From: Parasponia andersonii
Lineage: Eukaryota > Streptophyta > Magnoliopsida > Rosales > Cannabaceae
Assembly: GCA_002914805.1 (NCBI GenBank)
Contig: JXTB01000016.1
Location: 625,543 to 689,542, forward strand
DNA: 64,000 bases
Direction of reading: 5' to 3'
The translations under genes and the position numbers were made by a program. A model generated the notes under the pieces. It had not been told where the DNA came from. It made no database searches and saw only the letters and a program-made list of their open reading frames with translations. Positions 1-10,965 of this stretch are shown here, piece by piece. Numbering within the stretch: the first letter of the stretch is position 1; every line of letters starts with the position of its first letter.

Positions 1-756
1 AAGCAGGATCGGAGAGGCGGGGGTGGCTACCTCCTTTGAATGCGTAGCTTTCATATATGTAGTCCTCTGATCATCAACAGTGTTCTTCTCTATCTTTTGA
101 AAAGTAAAATAAATATTTTTTAGTACCTTTCACTTCCAGATCTTTTCAAACCATCATGGGCCGAGATTTCTGTGACCTCTTCTGTGCTACCGCGGCCTGA
201 TTTTCGCCGCCTCCTATCGTTTCAATCCGTCAGGAGCGAGATTTGGGCACATCGCCGTTCTGTCAGGACGGCTTGTCCCTGCGCGCGCACCTACCCAGAA
301 ACGCATTAAATGCCCTGTCCGGGTCCGGAGCCGTGGGGCTGTCTTCCATTGCATCCAGTCTGAAGACCCTTGGGGCTTCTGATCCCTACGACAGTTGAGG
401 CGAGGGTCGCTGTTCCTAGACAGCAGACCCTTGGGGTCTGAAGATCCTTGGGGCTTCTGATCCCTACGATAGTTGAGGCGAGGGTCGCTGTTCCTAGACA
501 GCAGACCCTTGGGGTCTGAAGATCCTTGGGGCTTCTTATCCCTACGACAGTTGAGGCGAGGGTCGCTGTTCCTAGACAGCAGACCCTTGGGGCTTCAGAC
601 CGCCAGCTGTCATGGACTCGAGGTCTGACCGATTGAACCGTTTGGGATCAGTGATGGATTCTGCCTTAAATTCGGAAGACCCACATGCCGATGGCGGGAT
701 CACGTGCGATCCGCGTGACCCTTCTCACGGTTCGAGGCTCAGGAATGGGCCCCACA
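1..756 (-). mobile_element. Ty3/gypsy LTR (5' terminus at 756), partial
   Basis: Read on the minus strand, this stretch is collinear with the LTR of the complete element at 3141-11742. Shared blocks include the terminal TGTGGGG (ending at 756), the segment around 240-320 that contains CGCCGTTCTGTCAGGACGG, and the segment at 5-30 that matches the LTR near 3785-3815. No pyrimidine tract follows position 756, so DNA to the right is probably host flank rather than the interior of an element. The feature is therefore either the 5' LTR of a minus-strand element that continues left of the window, or a solo LTR. It is clearly diverged from the 3141 element and so comes from another family member. Seen: collinearity and terminus. 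Inferred: which LTR it is. Confidence 0.75.
360..594. repeat. Three tandem copies of a 78-bp unit inside the LTR
   Basis: The unit starting CTGAAGAYCCTTGGGGCTTC recurs at 360, 438 and 516, a constant 78-bp spacing, with only a few substitutions between copies. The corresponding LTR region of the 3141 element has one copy, so the expansion is specific to this LTR. Confidence 0.9.
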
Positions 757-2998
757 CCGCTTATAAAGATGCCGATTCTTTTTAAGTGTCCCGTTTAATT
801 TTATAAAAGTTAAAAAAAAAAATGGTTGCTTACTCCTTAAATATAGGAAAATCAAAATATAGAGAAGGTTTAGGGAGATCAATCGAGGCACTGGGACCAA
901 AGAAAGTTGCAGAGCCACGACAAGTGGGTTTTTCCCTGGGAGACTATGCTTTGAAAAGTTATTGCTGACCATTTTGTATAAATAGTCTTTTAAAGTACTC
1001 AAACAACATACAACGTGGAATAGGAAAAAGCATAGAACTTTTCAGTATAGGCAAAGTCATTAAGCTCTGCACTGCACTGTTATTTCGGAGTCATCTACTC
1101 TAAATTGCTATGACCAAGTCCACACTCCTAATATTTTATCAAAAAAAAAAAAAAAGAGGACCTAGTAAGTACAACCAAACCAACTAGCCTTTAGGAAAAT
1201 TCGAACGGTTCCTACATTACCTCTGACAAAAGTCAACTTTTTCGTTACTTACAATAACACTATGGCATATGTCCCTAGAGTAGCTACAGCGTGCATTTAA
1301 CCATTTAAGAAGAAGTGTCATCCTTATAGCCACCGACGCGTGGATTAGCAGCAACATTGTTATTTTAGACGGAGAAATTATAGGTTCAAATTTGGTGACT
1401 CATTCAGAGTATTAAATGTGAGGATGGAGACCCAAAATTTCTTAAAATTTATTTCTTTTATTAACTTTTAAAACGGAGATATTTTTAGAAATTTGCCAAA
1501 AAAAGAAAAGAAAAAAAGAGAGAAAAAAAAAATAGAGCAACGCTATTTGCTACAGTACCACACCATATTTGGCACAAAACTATAGCTATACCCCTATTTT
1601 AGTACTTAAATTAAAGTTAGATTGGAGGACCTCTTTTGCTCCAAATTAGTGTTTTATTCTATTTTAGAGTAGGATCGAAGTTGCTCTTATTGTATGAAAA
1701 TTGAAAACAGAGCAGCCATATAGTACAATGAGGAACAAAATTCTTAAATGAAAAGGCAAAAATAACCAAGTAAATGTAACAAAGCCGATGAGAAAAACCC
1801 ATAATTAAATTATAAGAAAAAAAAATTAAGAATTTTTTTTTTTTGTTTAGATTTTATTAAAAACTGAAGAAAAATATTTTACGAAGATTTTATAAAGTAC
1901 TTTTTTTGTAAATTTAGAGAATTTAAATTATAATGAAAAAATTATGGGAGAAAAATTTTTGAAACCTAAATTTTATAAAATGTTAGAAAAATTATTTTTT
2001 TTTCTCTTTTTCTTTCAATTTTTCCCCCATAATTTTTTTTGACTACTAAATTCTAATTCCCAAACGTAACTCTTTTCAAAAAATAAGGGCAAATCTTTAC
2101 TTATTTACAGAAAACAATTTTCTGTTTCTCATAATAGAAAACAATTTTTTGGTATGCATGCCAAACACCCCCAAATTAACTCATTAATGGAAAGCTCCTC
2201 ACTCAACAGCAACCCACCCCACAAAAGAAAATAAATAAATAAACTTCATTTGAAACAAATATAATAATGCCTAGAATTGTTGAAAAATTATAAAGATGTA
2301 GAGATAATAGACAAAAAAAAAAAAATCAAAAGAGTAACGAATGCGAAGCAATTCAGGGAAATGAAGTTCGAGACATAATATTATTAGAAATAATTAAAAG
2401 AATAGAAAGTATAAAACGCACCCAGGATGGTGAAGTTGTGTGCAGCGAGCGAGGAGGGAGAGAGAGAGATGAGAGAATTGCAAAAGGGAAAACAATGAAG
2501 GAGCGGAGACCGAGAAGAGAATAGGGTATAGGGTTTTGATGTTCTCGTCGGTGACGGAGAATAACGGAAAAGGACAAGATTGTGACCGACGTCATAAGAG
2601 AAGCTGACAGTAGAGGGATTTGGGGAGCCATATTTGTAGTTGAATTTCAATTAAAATATGGTCAAACAATTATTGTATTTTATTTTATTTTCTTTAAAAA
2701 AATAAATGTAATCATCTATTCACATTTTAATAAGTGAGATAAGACTGTTTAAATGAAAAAAATTAAATTATTGAAGTAAATATTTATTTTAAAAAATTGT
2801 TTAAATAAAAAAATTAGAATAGTAGAAATAAATACTTATTTGTATAAGTATTTTATTTGAATAGAAGGAAAAGAGTGAAACAAAAGAGACCTATAAATAA
2901 TTGCGACTGATTTTATTACAAATTTCAAACTACTCCGATTGTCAAAAATAAAAAATGAAAGAACAATAATAGTATGTTCCTAAGTCTAATAATGGAAC
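757..2998. other. AT-rich intergenic stretch, no gene recognised
   Basis: Mostly homopolymer A/T runs and AT-rich sequence. A less AT-rich, pyrimidine-rich patch lies at about 2410-2640 on the minus strand. It contains short open frames (about 90 codons) with no recognisable domain and could be an old leader or promoter remnant. Nothing else is supportable. Confidence 0.5.
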
Positions 2999-3011
2999 AA
3001 AAGTACCACAT

Positions 3012-3140
3012 TGGTGGCAGAGGATGCTGGTGTTTTATTGTCTGAATTTCAAAAGGCAAAGATGACTAGTGAGGCTTCTCCTCCGGTTGTTACGGTGCAA
3101 TTAGATTAGATTAGATCGTGGAAAGCTTGAGCTTAATACT
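3012..3140 (+). mobile_element. LINE 3' fragment, left part (split by gypsy insertion)
   Basis: This is the left part of a 5'-truncated non-LTR retrotransposon whose right part is 11743-12079. The read-through resembles the linker and start of the plant RNase H-like domain that ends many LINE polyproteins, with a KLELNTD-like motif spanning the insertion point. The fragment is bounded on the left by a 13-bp target-site copy (2999-3011, AAAAGTACCACAT). That sequence recurs with one transition at 12080-12092, right after the poly(A) tail. Confidence 0.65.
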
Positions 3141-3920
3141 TGTGGGGTCCATTCTTAGATCACGTACCACGTGGACAATTAAGTGACAGAACAGGTTATA
3201 GAGGGGGCACGTCATTCGGCGTATGCCCAGAGTAACCATTTAAAAGCCACACGAGTCGCACGTGATACTGCATGGGCCTATGGGGTGTCCGAGACTAGGG
3301 CCGAATTCATCCCAGATCCTAGACAGTTCGGCTCAATCTAGTTCTTACCTCGATAGCTGGAGGTCAGAAGCCTCGAGGGTCTTCCGCCAGAAGACTATGG
3401 AAGGCAACGCACTGCTCTAGATCCAGACAGGGTATTTAATGCAATCCTGGGTAGGTATACACATTGGGCAAACCGTCCTGACAGAACGGCGATTTGTCAA
3501 AGTCTCACCCCCGACAAGCTTGAGTCATAGGAGACGGCGAAAAGCAGGCCAGGACGATGTAAGGGAAATCACGGTAACCACGGTCCGTAATTTCTGGAGT
3601 AAATCATGATGAAAAAACGATCCTGAGATTGATAGCCAGAAAAGCTCCCAGTTTCAGGATTATATATACGAGCCTTGCTTCCCCTTCGAAGAGAGAGATT
3701 TTTCAGACATATATAGAGAAAAACTTAATCTTTGCTACTCAGCCTCAGGGATAAATAACTGACTTAAGTATCGGAAAGTCTTTGCAGGTGGCCACCTCTG
3801 CCTCTCTAACTCGACCTGAAGTTGAAAGCACACTGAGATAGCAAGGATACATGAACAGTCGGTAGATACGATATCAGCAGTTCAGAAACACGTAGACAGC
3901 TGGTAAGAATCGCACCAACA
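3141..3920 (+). repeat. 5' LTR
   Basis: Starts TGTGGGGTCC and ends ACA before the primer-binding site. A TATATATA box at 3661-3668 followed by CTTGCTTCCCC suggests the U3/R boundary. It aligns along its whole length with 10966-11742. Confidence 0.9.
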
Positions 3921-3923
3921 GTT

Positions 3924-3941
3924 TGGCGCCGTTTGTGGGAA
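3924..3941 (+). promoter_or_regulatory. Primer-binding site (tRNA-Asp-like start)
   Basis: TGGCGCCGTT at 3924-3933 is complementary to the 3' end of plant tRNA-Asp, as in many plant Ty3/gypsy elements. The following bases (TGTGGGAA) diverge from it. It begins three bases past the LTR end. Confidence 0.7.
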
Positions 3942-4015
3942 TCTGTTGAGCGTGAGAGAAAGAGTAGGAGTCTCACGATCGCGCTCTCCCCGAACAAAAT
4001 GCCATACAACATCGG

Positions 4016-5339
4016 ATGGCACCCTCGAGAATGACAACCAGGAGCACACGTCCCGACGCCGAAGGGAACTCCCGGGAAGCACGACCAGGTCTGGAGCAAA
4101 AGCTAGACCAAATGCTTGCCGCCCTGGCAGAAGCAAACCGGAAGGCAGAGATGGCCCACGAGGCCATCTTGGGTTTAAAAGATGAAATCACAGAAATGCG
4201 CAAAGATAACGCCCGTCTCGAAAGGCTGCTGGCGAGCGAAGCCAGGACTTGGCGAATGGAAGACTTTGACGAGGAGGTCCAACAAGAGTCTGGGGCCAAC
4301 CGCTGAGGGAGGTCCGTGCCCTATCCAGATCACGGGTGCAGGGGGAGCGACAAAGCCAGACAAGGCCTTTCCAGACCAGAGCAGCGGTAGACAGAAGACA
4401 CCAAGAAAACCCGGAAGGTGTGCTTTCTAACTGGAAACAAGAAATGATAGTGGAACTGAGTAAGAGACTAGGGTCCCATCACAGCTAGACCCCCGACGAT
4501 CTGGTAGAGCAAACCGTACGAGGGATCAACCGGACGGCCTTCACCGACTGGATCCAGCTAGAGCATAAGCCGAAAGACTTCACAACCCCGACCTTCAGAC
4601 CGTTAGAGGGAAAGACCGACCCCCTCGATCACATATACCACTTTTAGCAGAAGATGGCCCTGGAGACCAGGGACGAGGCTGTGACCTACAAAGTCTTCTC
4701 CACCACCCTGGCGGACCGGCCTTGTTATGGTTCAGACAACTCCTAAAGAAGTCTATAAACGGGTTTGAAAATTTCTGCAAACTTTTCTTAAAGCAATATG
4801 TGGGCGCCTGGAGGCAGCAGAAAACCATGCAAGACCTCGACCGATTGGAACAATCCACGAATGAGTCTCCGAGAGAATACTTGTCGCGTTTCCTGGAGGT
4901 AATGTCCTTAGTGCACAACCCCGACTCAGCCCAAGCCATAAGCTTGTTCGTAAGGGGCCTGTAGCCAGGATCGATGCTATCGAACCATCTGCTTTTATCA
5001 TATGACATGGTAGACGTTCAGGCAAGATCAGAAGGGATATTTAGGGTACTGGAAAGCCACCAGAAAGCGCCCAAGGCCTCCGCCGCGATAACAATAGCAC
5101 CGGTGCAAACCCCGGCCCTGCAAGGAATAAAGAGGCCAGTTCCGAAGCAGGGAGCCCCAACCCAAGGCGGTCAAGAAGGCGGCAAGAGGAGGAAGACGTC
5201 TAGGGACCCACTGCCGAAATACGAGCTCAACACGCCGATCGATGTGATCTACTTCCAAAACAGGGATAGGGGCATTTTCAAGGACCCGCCCAAGTCTGAT
5301 GATTCTGAGCACGTGAAAAATAGGAGTAAGTACTGCTAA
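4016..5339 (+). pseudogene. gag region of the Ty3/gypsy element (broken)
   Basis: The first open piece (4016-4306) encodes a charged helix-rich segment likely to form a coiled coil (LEQKLDQMLAALAEANRKAE). After stops and a frame change, 4722-4964 encodes the capsid-like retrotransposon gag domain, recognisable by LFLKQYVGAWRQQ and by the region ending SPREYLSRFLEVM. 4974-5339 continues in the same frame and carries basic residues. The cysteine/histidine knuckle expected downstream is not intact. Seen: motifs and stops. Family assignment rests on the retrotrans_gag pattern. Confidence 0.8.
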
Positions 5340-5675
5340 TTTCACAAAGATCACGGGCATAACACCATTAACTGCTGTAGCCTTTACGCGCAAGTTATGA
5401 TGATGATTCAAGCCAGCAAGTTGAATCAGTACGTGAAGACCGGCGGAAGCCAGTCGAAGGAGGACGCTGCTAGGCCTGAAAAAGAAAAGCAGACACAGGC
5501 CTCTAGGTCAGGAGAGCAGGCTATGAGGATAGTGTCGATTATCATAGGCAGACCAGAGCTGACCCAGGGACAGGAGGAGAAGAAAAAATGCCAAAAAAGG
5601 ACCGAAGAAAAGGTGAAGTGCCTAAGGGGGATAGGTCATTCCGTGAACCACCTGATGATGGGAGAAAGCTACGCC

Positions 5676-6191
5676 TAAGTTGCCCCCATCGCGTTCACCC
5701 AGCAAGACTTGACCACGGTGCGCCTGCTCCATGACGACCCCTTAGTGATTAAGCTGCAGATCGACTCTGCGTTGGTCAAAAGGGTCCTGGTCAACGGCAG
5801 GAGTAGCATCGACATCCTGTTCCTCAACACGTTCAAGAGCATGAGCCTGAATCGAAACACAATCAGGCCGATTTATCAGCCACTGTTCACCTTCAACAAT
5901 ACTAAGGTCAGCCTCTTGGGCGTCGTGATCCTGAAAGTATGCGCTGTGGAGAGGTGCTTGGACGTGGACTTCCTCGTCCTCGACTGCCAGTCCTCCTTCA
6001 ACATCATCATGGAGAGAGGGTGGATCCACGCCATGCATGGGGTCACCCCCACCCTCTACCAGGTCTTAAGATGTCTATCAAGGGATGGTACTTGTACGAT
6101 AGACATCAAAGGAGACCAAGCCTCCGTAAGGAAATGTTTTTCAATAGCCCTGAGGGGAGCTGATGCCAACGCCTCGATGGGGGATAGATAG
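5676..6191 (+). pseudogene. Aspartic protease region, catalytic Asp changed
   Basis: The open piece from 5709 has the retroviral-type protease signature of plant Ty3/gypsy elements. The motif that normally reads V-D-G-G/S-S is V-N-G-R-S-S here (VLVNGRSSIDILF), so the catalytic aspartate is replaced by asparagine. The downstream FNIIMERGWIHAM block fits the family. The domain sits in frame between gag and reverse transcriptase. The substitution would abolish proteolysis even without the stop codons elsewhere. Confidence 0.75.
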
Positions 6192-6218
6192 CAATCAAAG
6201 GACCGCCTACCAGCATAC

Positions 6219-7253
6219 ATGAAGCGGATCGAAGAGGAATCTGACAGGCCTGAATCTACGATTGAGGAGCTGGTGGCGGTCCCTTTGAAAGAAGCAGAAC
6301 CAGCGAAGGTAGTCTTACTCAGGACCCTGCTACCCGAGGAGGAAAAGAGCAAGCTGTTAGGGTTCCTTAGGCAAAATAAAGACGTCTTCGCATGGTCTCA
6401 CGATGACATGCCCAGGATAGACCCCGTACATGCCTGCCACCGATTGAATGCAGACCCCAATTTCCCTCCGATCAAGCAGAGGCTCCGAAGGTTCGCACCG
6501 AAGAAAAATAGGGTGATCAACAAGGAGGTAGAGACGCTACTGGAGAACGGCCTGATCATGGAATGCGCATACCCGTGCTGGGTCTCCAACCCGGTGGTGG
6601 TGAAGGAGAAAAACGGCGATGACTGTACTTGTATAGACTTCACCAACCTGAACAATGCCTGCCCGAAGGACAGCTTCCCTCTGCCAAGGATCGACTAAAT
6701 GGCTAATGTGACAGCTCGATTCGACAGGATGAGCTTCCTAGATGCCTACTCTGGATACAACCAGATCCCTCTATATGAGGAATACTATATCCACACGGCA
6801 TTAATTACGGAGCGAGTTCTATACTGTTACAGACGCATGCTTTTTGGCTTGAAGAATGCAGGAGCAACCTACTAGAGGCTCATAAACAAAATATTTGCCG
6901 AACTGCTAGGGAAAACTATGGAAGTCTACATCGACGACATGGTCGTGAAGAGCAAAAAAGTTTCAGACCATCTGGGACATCTAGACGAATGTTTCCAGAT
7001 TCTGAGACAATACCAAATGCGTCTGAACCCCAAGAAATATGCGTTCGGGGTGTCCTCCGGCCAGTTCCTGGGGCACATCGTGAGCAGAAGGGGCATTGAG
7101 GCCAACCCGAATCAGTTGTCCTCAATCGCAGATGTGCAAAAACCCTCAACTATTCGGGAGGTCCAGCGCCTAACTGGGAAGATAGCCGTTCTTAGCCGGT
7201 TTATCTCCAAGATGTCTGACCGATCTAAGCCTTTCTTCCGGTGCATAAAGTGA
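6219..7253 (+). pseudogene. Reverse transcriptase of the Ty3/gypsy element (broken)
   Basis: Reads in one frame with in-frame stops at 6696-6698 (TAA) and 6873-6875 (TAG). The finger region carries NPVVVKEKNG and DFTNLNNACPKDSFPLP. The SFLDAYSGYNQI and FGLKNAGATY blocks follow. The palm catalytic motif YIDDMVVKS lies at about 6927-6953. The connection block LGHIVSRRGIEANPNQ is also present. Both interior stops are one transition away from a glutamine codon found at these positions in the family. The active-site aspartates survive, but the protein cannot be made as a whole. Confidence 0.92.
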
Positions 7254-7337
7254 GGCTCCACTGTCGTCTGAGGGGGAAGAGCAAGTTAAGGCACTGACAG
7301 AGCTCAAGCTGTATTTAAGTCATCGACGGGGCAGTGC

Positions 7338-7760
7338 CTATATGTTTATTTGGCAGTGTCCGAAGTAGCGATCAACGTCATACTGTTCATAGAGGAAGAC
7401 AATAAGCAGAAGCTGGTGTTTTACGTAAGCCGCGTGCTTCTGGACGCTGAGACACGATATAGTATGGCAGAGAAACTGGTCCTGGCTTTGGTCAACGCTA
7501 AGAAAAGACTCAGGCAATACTTCGAGGCATACTTGGTTACGGTGTATACAGATTTTCTCATCCAGCAAATTTTAGCCAAACCGGACCTATCGGGACGACT
7601 AACCAAGTGGGCCATCGAACTGGGGATATACAATATCGAGTATCGGTCTCGAGTGGCGAAAAAAGGGCAAGTCATGACAGACTTCTTGGTAGAAATCCAA
7701 TCCTTCGGCGAGCTGCACGACCCGCTTCAGACGTCTCCGCCTCACATCCCTTCAGCCTAG
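7338..7760 (+). pseudogene. First RNase H domain of the Ty3/gypsy element
   Basis: In the same frame as reverse transcriptase. It contains FYVSRVLLDAETRYSMAEKL and the VYTDFLIQQIL block, typical of the RNase H that directly follows reverse transcriptase in plant Ty3/gypsy elements. It ends in a TAG at 7758-7760 that separates it from the second RNase H-like domain. Confidence 0.8.
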
Positions 7761-8234
7761 ACCCTCTGCACTGACGGATCTACGAATGCCTCGGGGTCAG
7801 GTATCGGAATAGTCCTGTAGACGCCAGCAGGACTTAGGGTAGAGAAAGCTTTAAGGCTCAGTTTCCAGGCAACAAACAACGAGGCGGAGTTCGAGATGCT
7901 GCTGCAAGGCCTTGAGCTGGCTCTGCACTTCGGAGTAGAGAGCATCGTAGTAAAGACTGACTCGTAGCTGATCATGGGTCAGGTCAGGGGAGACTTCGAA
8001 ATAAAAGAGCCGAGATTACACAGGTACTTCTCCAGGGTAATGGGGGCGAAAGTCCACTTTAGCAGTTTCAATATCGAACAAATACCCAGGGAGATGAACC
8101 AAAAGGCCGATGAGCTAGCTAAAAGCGCGTCGATCGGGGCGATGACTGGACACATGGAGATTCTACTAGAGGGCGAAAACACGAGAGACCTTTTAGAGAC
8201 CCCCGCACACTATGTGTTTGTAATGACTCTGTAG
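7761..8234 (+). pseudogene. Second (additional) RNase H domain
   Basis: Continues in frame after TAG 7758-7760 with TDGSTNASGSGIGIVL, then ATNNEAEFEMLLQGLELA and VKTDS, and a final EMNQKADELAKSAS block. These are the D, E, D and D-containing motifs of an RNase H of the archaeal/plant type. A second RNase H at this place marks the Tat/Ogre lineage. Three in-frame TAGs (7818, 7965, 8232) break it, two of them at positions where glutamine is usual (LQ and DSQ). Confidence 0.8.
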
Positions 8235-8371
8235 ACGAGGGGTGGATGAGACCCATCACCCAATACCTAGTGTTGGGAAACTTGCCCGCAGACCTCCAAA
8301 AAGTGAGGTAGATTAGACTGAAAGCTGCCAGATATTCAATGGTAGGGGGATGACTGTATAAGAGATTAACA

Positions 8372-9468
8372 ATGAGACCAATGCTGAGGTGCGTAGGTCC
8401 CGTCGAGGCGAAGAAACTGAATGAGGAAATCCACGAGAGAGCATGCGGCAACTACTCTGACAGGCATTGCCTCACCTACAAGACCTTGACAGTTGGATAC
8501 TTCTGGCCATACATGATGACCGAGGCAGCCCAATTTGTTAAGAAATGTGACAAGTGCTAGAGGTTTGCCCCCATGAAGTGCCAACCCGCGGAGGAACTCC
8601 ATTCGAACATAACTCCTTAGCCGTTCGCTAAATGGGGCCTGGACATCGTCGGAGAGCTCCCCAGAAGTCCAAAGGGAAGAAGGTACGTCTTGCTGGCCAT
8701 CGATTATTTCACTAAATAGGTAGAGGCTGAAGCCTACACGACTGTTAATAAGGCAGACACAATTAACTTCATTTGGAAAAATATAATCTACCGATACAGA
8801 ATACCAAAAGAGATACACGCTGATCATGGCATGTAGTTCTAGAATTCTAAGCTTAAGAATTTGTGTGAGTTGTATGATATAAAACTCAGCTTCTCATCCC
8901 TAAACTACCCTCAGGGGAACGGTCAGGCAGAGGCAACAAACAATGCCATATTCAGCAATATTAAAAAGAACTTACAGGAGGCTAAAGGCATATGGTTAGA
9001 AGAGTTACCAGCCGTTGTGTGGACCCATCGAACCATGGAGCGGAGATCAATGGGAAGAACATCGTTCGCCATGGTCTACGGGTCAGAGGCTGTGATCCCG
9101 ACCGAGATTGGCCTCTCGATCCTTCGCTCCGAAGTGGTAAAAGACGCCTCACTGAACGAGCAGTAGCTAAGCCACAACACAGACCTCCTGGAAGAAACAA
9201 AGGACATGAACCTGGTCCATCTGGCCTAGTACCACCAGCAGGCTAGGTCCTACTATGCAAAGAAGGTTAGCGCTCGTCAATTTAACACCGGGGATTGGGT
9301 CTTGATGGTTAGAACAGGAAATTCCTCGAAACTAGGCTCTAACTGGGTCGGGCCCTACGAGGTGATCAGGCGCTTGACAATAGTGCATATGTCCTGAAAG
9401 AACTCAAAACCGGGAAGAGCCTACCAAATACGTGGAACGCCCAGCACTTGAAAAAGTACCACGTGTGA
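8372..9468 (+). pseudogene. Integrase of the Ty3/gypsy element (broken)
   Basis: Lies in a different frame from the preceding domains. The zinc-binding His/Cys region is visible (EEIHERACG then KKCDKC). The catalytic core then follows: WGLDIVGELP with the first Asp, HADHG with the second, and NGQAEATNNAI with the Glu. The C-terminal part runs through FNTGDWVLMV and the TWNAQHLKKYH tail to TGA at 9466-9468. TAG codons at 8558, 8618, 8717, 8834 and 8840 interrupt it. All of these can be explained by single transitions from CAG or TGG. Confidence 0.88.
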
Positions 9469-9610
9469 GATACATGTAAATGCTTGTATTATTGAACAGC
9501 TTAATTCCAAAACAGGTCAGGGTTTCTGCTACACAGACTTATGCTTTGGATTGCTATGAAAAAAGGTATGCCCCGGTTCCAGACCCTACGAACTACTCGC
9601 ACAAATAAAA

Positions 9611-10546
9611 ATCGTACTACGGGGATCACGTCGCTTACCGACGACCTGAGAAAACGTACGAAGAGGAATGAATTGCGCAATAAAATATTTGCCAGCAGAC
9701 CTTATCAAAAATCATACTACGGGAATCACGTCGCTCGCCGACGACCTGAGAAAACGTACAAAGAGGAATGAGCTGCGCAATAAAATACTTGCCAGCAGAC
9801 CTCATAAAAAATTATACTGCAGGGATCACGTCCCTCGCCGATGACCCGAGAAAACATACGAAGAGGAATAAGCTGCGTAATAAAATGCTTGCCAGCAGAC
9901 CTCATCAAAAATCGTACTGCGGGGATCACGTCGCTCGCCAATGACCCGAGAAAATGTATGAAGTGGAATTAGCTGCGCAATAAAATACTTACCAGCAGAC
10001 CTCATCAAAAATCGTACTACGGGGATCACATCGCTCGCCGACGACCCGAGGAAACGTATGAAGAGGAATAAGCTGCGCAATAAAATACTTGCCAGCAAAC
10101 CTCGTCAAAAATCGTACTATGGGAATCACATTGTGCAATAAAATGTTTGCTGATGGCCCGAGAAAACGTACGAAGAGGGATGAGCTGTGCAACCAAAAAC
10201 TTGCCAGTAGACCTCAAAAATGATCGTACTATGGGAATCACATCGTGCGATAAAATATTTGTCGATGGCCCGAAAAAATGTACGAAAAGGAACAAGTTGT
10301 GCAACCAAAAACTTGCCAGCAGACCTCGCAAACGATCGTACTATGGGAATCACATCATGCAATAAAATGCTCGCCGATGACCCGAGAAAACATACGAAGA
10401 GGAATGAGCTGTGCAACCAAAACTTGCCAGCTGGCCTTATCAAGAATTGTACTATGGGGATCACGTCGCTCGCCGATGACCCGAGAGGATGTACGAAGGG
10501 CGATAGACTGCGCGATGAAAACTTGTCGCCAGCCCTCAAGAAATAC
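9611..10546. repeat. Tandem array of a ~100-112-bp unit, about nine copies
   Basis: The motif ATCGTACTAYGGGRATCACG recurs at 9611, 9711, 9811, 9911, 10011 and 10111 at exactly 100-bp spacing. It then recurs at about 10223, 10335 and 10447 at 112-bp spacing because of a 12-bp insertion. The array sits between the integrase stop and the 3' LTR. The unit is not a multiple of three, so open frames seen on both strands drift through frames and are not likely genes. Confidence 0.92.
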
Positions 10547-10574
10547 CTGCTGGACAGGAAAAGAGTTAGGTGAT

Positions 10575-10790
10575 AAGACCCTCCCCAGGGAGCACCTTAG
10601 CAGCGCGTGAGCCAAAGGCAAACGGGGCCAGGATCTACCGGTTGGAAGTATAACCTCTCCATGGAGCACCTTAGCTACACGTGAGCCAAAAGAAAGCGGG
10701 GCTAGGGTCTACCCGTTAGAAGCAAACCCTCCCCAGAGAGCGTCTTAGCTACACATGGACTGCAAGTGAACGGTGCAAGGAAGACTGAAG
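10575..10790. repeat. Second tandem array, ~74-bp unit, 2.7 copies
   Basis: Units built around AGCACCTTAG start at 10591, 10665 and (as AGCGTCTTAG) 10739, giving a 74-bp period. The array lies directly after the 100-bp array in the same non-coding 3' region of the element. Confidence 0.85.
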
Positions 10791-10914
10791 CACTAGAATT
10801 TCAAAAATCTAAAAAAAGTCGTGACGCGGGATAGCGTGCACCAGCATCTATAATTGGGCAGAAATGATGATAAAGGGCCACGTGTACCCCTCAAATTGGA
10901 GGACTGGAGACACG

Positions 10915-10956
10915 ATTTCCCTATTTGATGGATGCGAATCCATCAAATAGGGAAAT
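10915..10956. repeat. Perfect 19-bp inverted repeat with 4-nt loop over the polypurine tract
   Basis: ATTTCCCTATTTGATGGAT (10915-10933) is followed by GCGA and then its exact reverse complement (10938-10956). The right arm contains the AAATAGGGAAAT that forms the start of the polypurine tract ending GGGGGCAG just before the 3' LTR at 10966. Confidence 0.95.
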
Positions 10957-10965
10957 GGGGGCAGT

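Noticed and set aside
2353..2650. Small protein gene of about 90 codons, minus strand
   Set aside because: Two overlapping frames of similar length, no domain and no splice or homolog signal.
10126..10573. Long open frames on both strands in the 100-bp array
   Set aside because: They follow from the absence of stops in a repeated unit and change frame between units, with no ATG context or domain.
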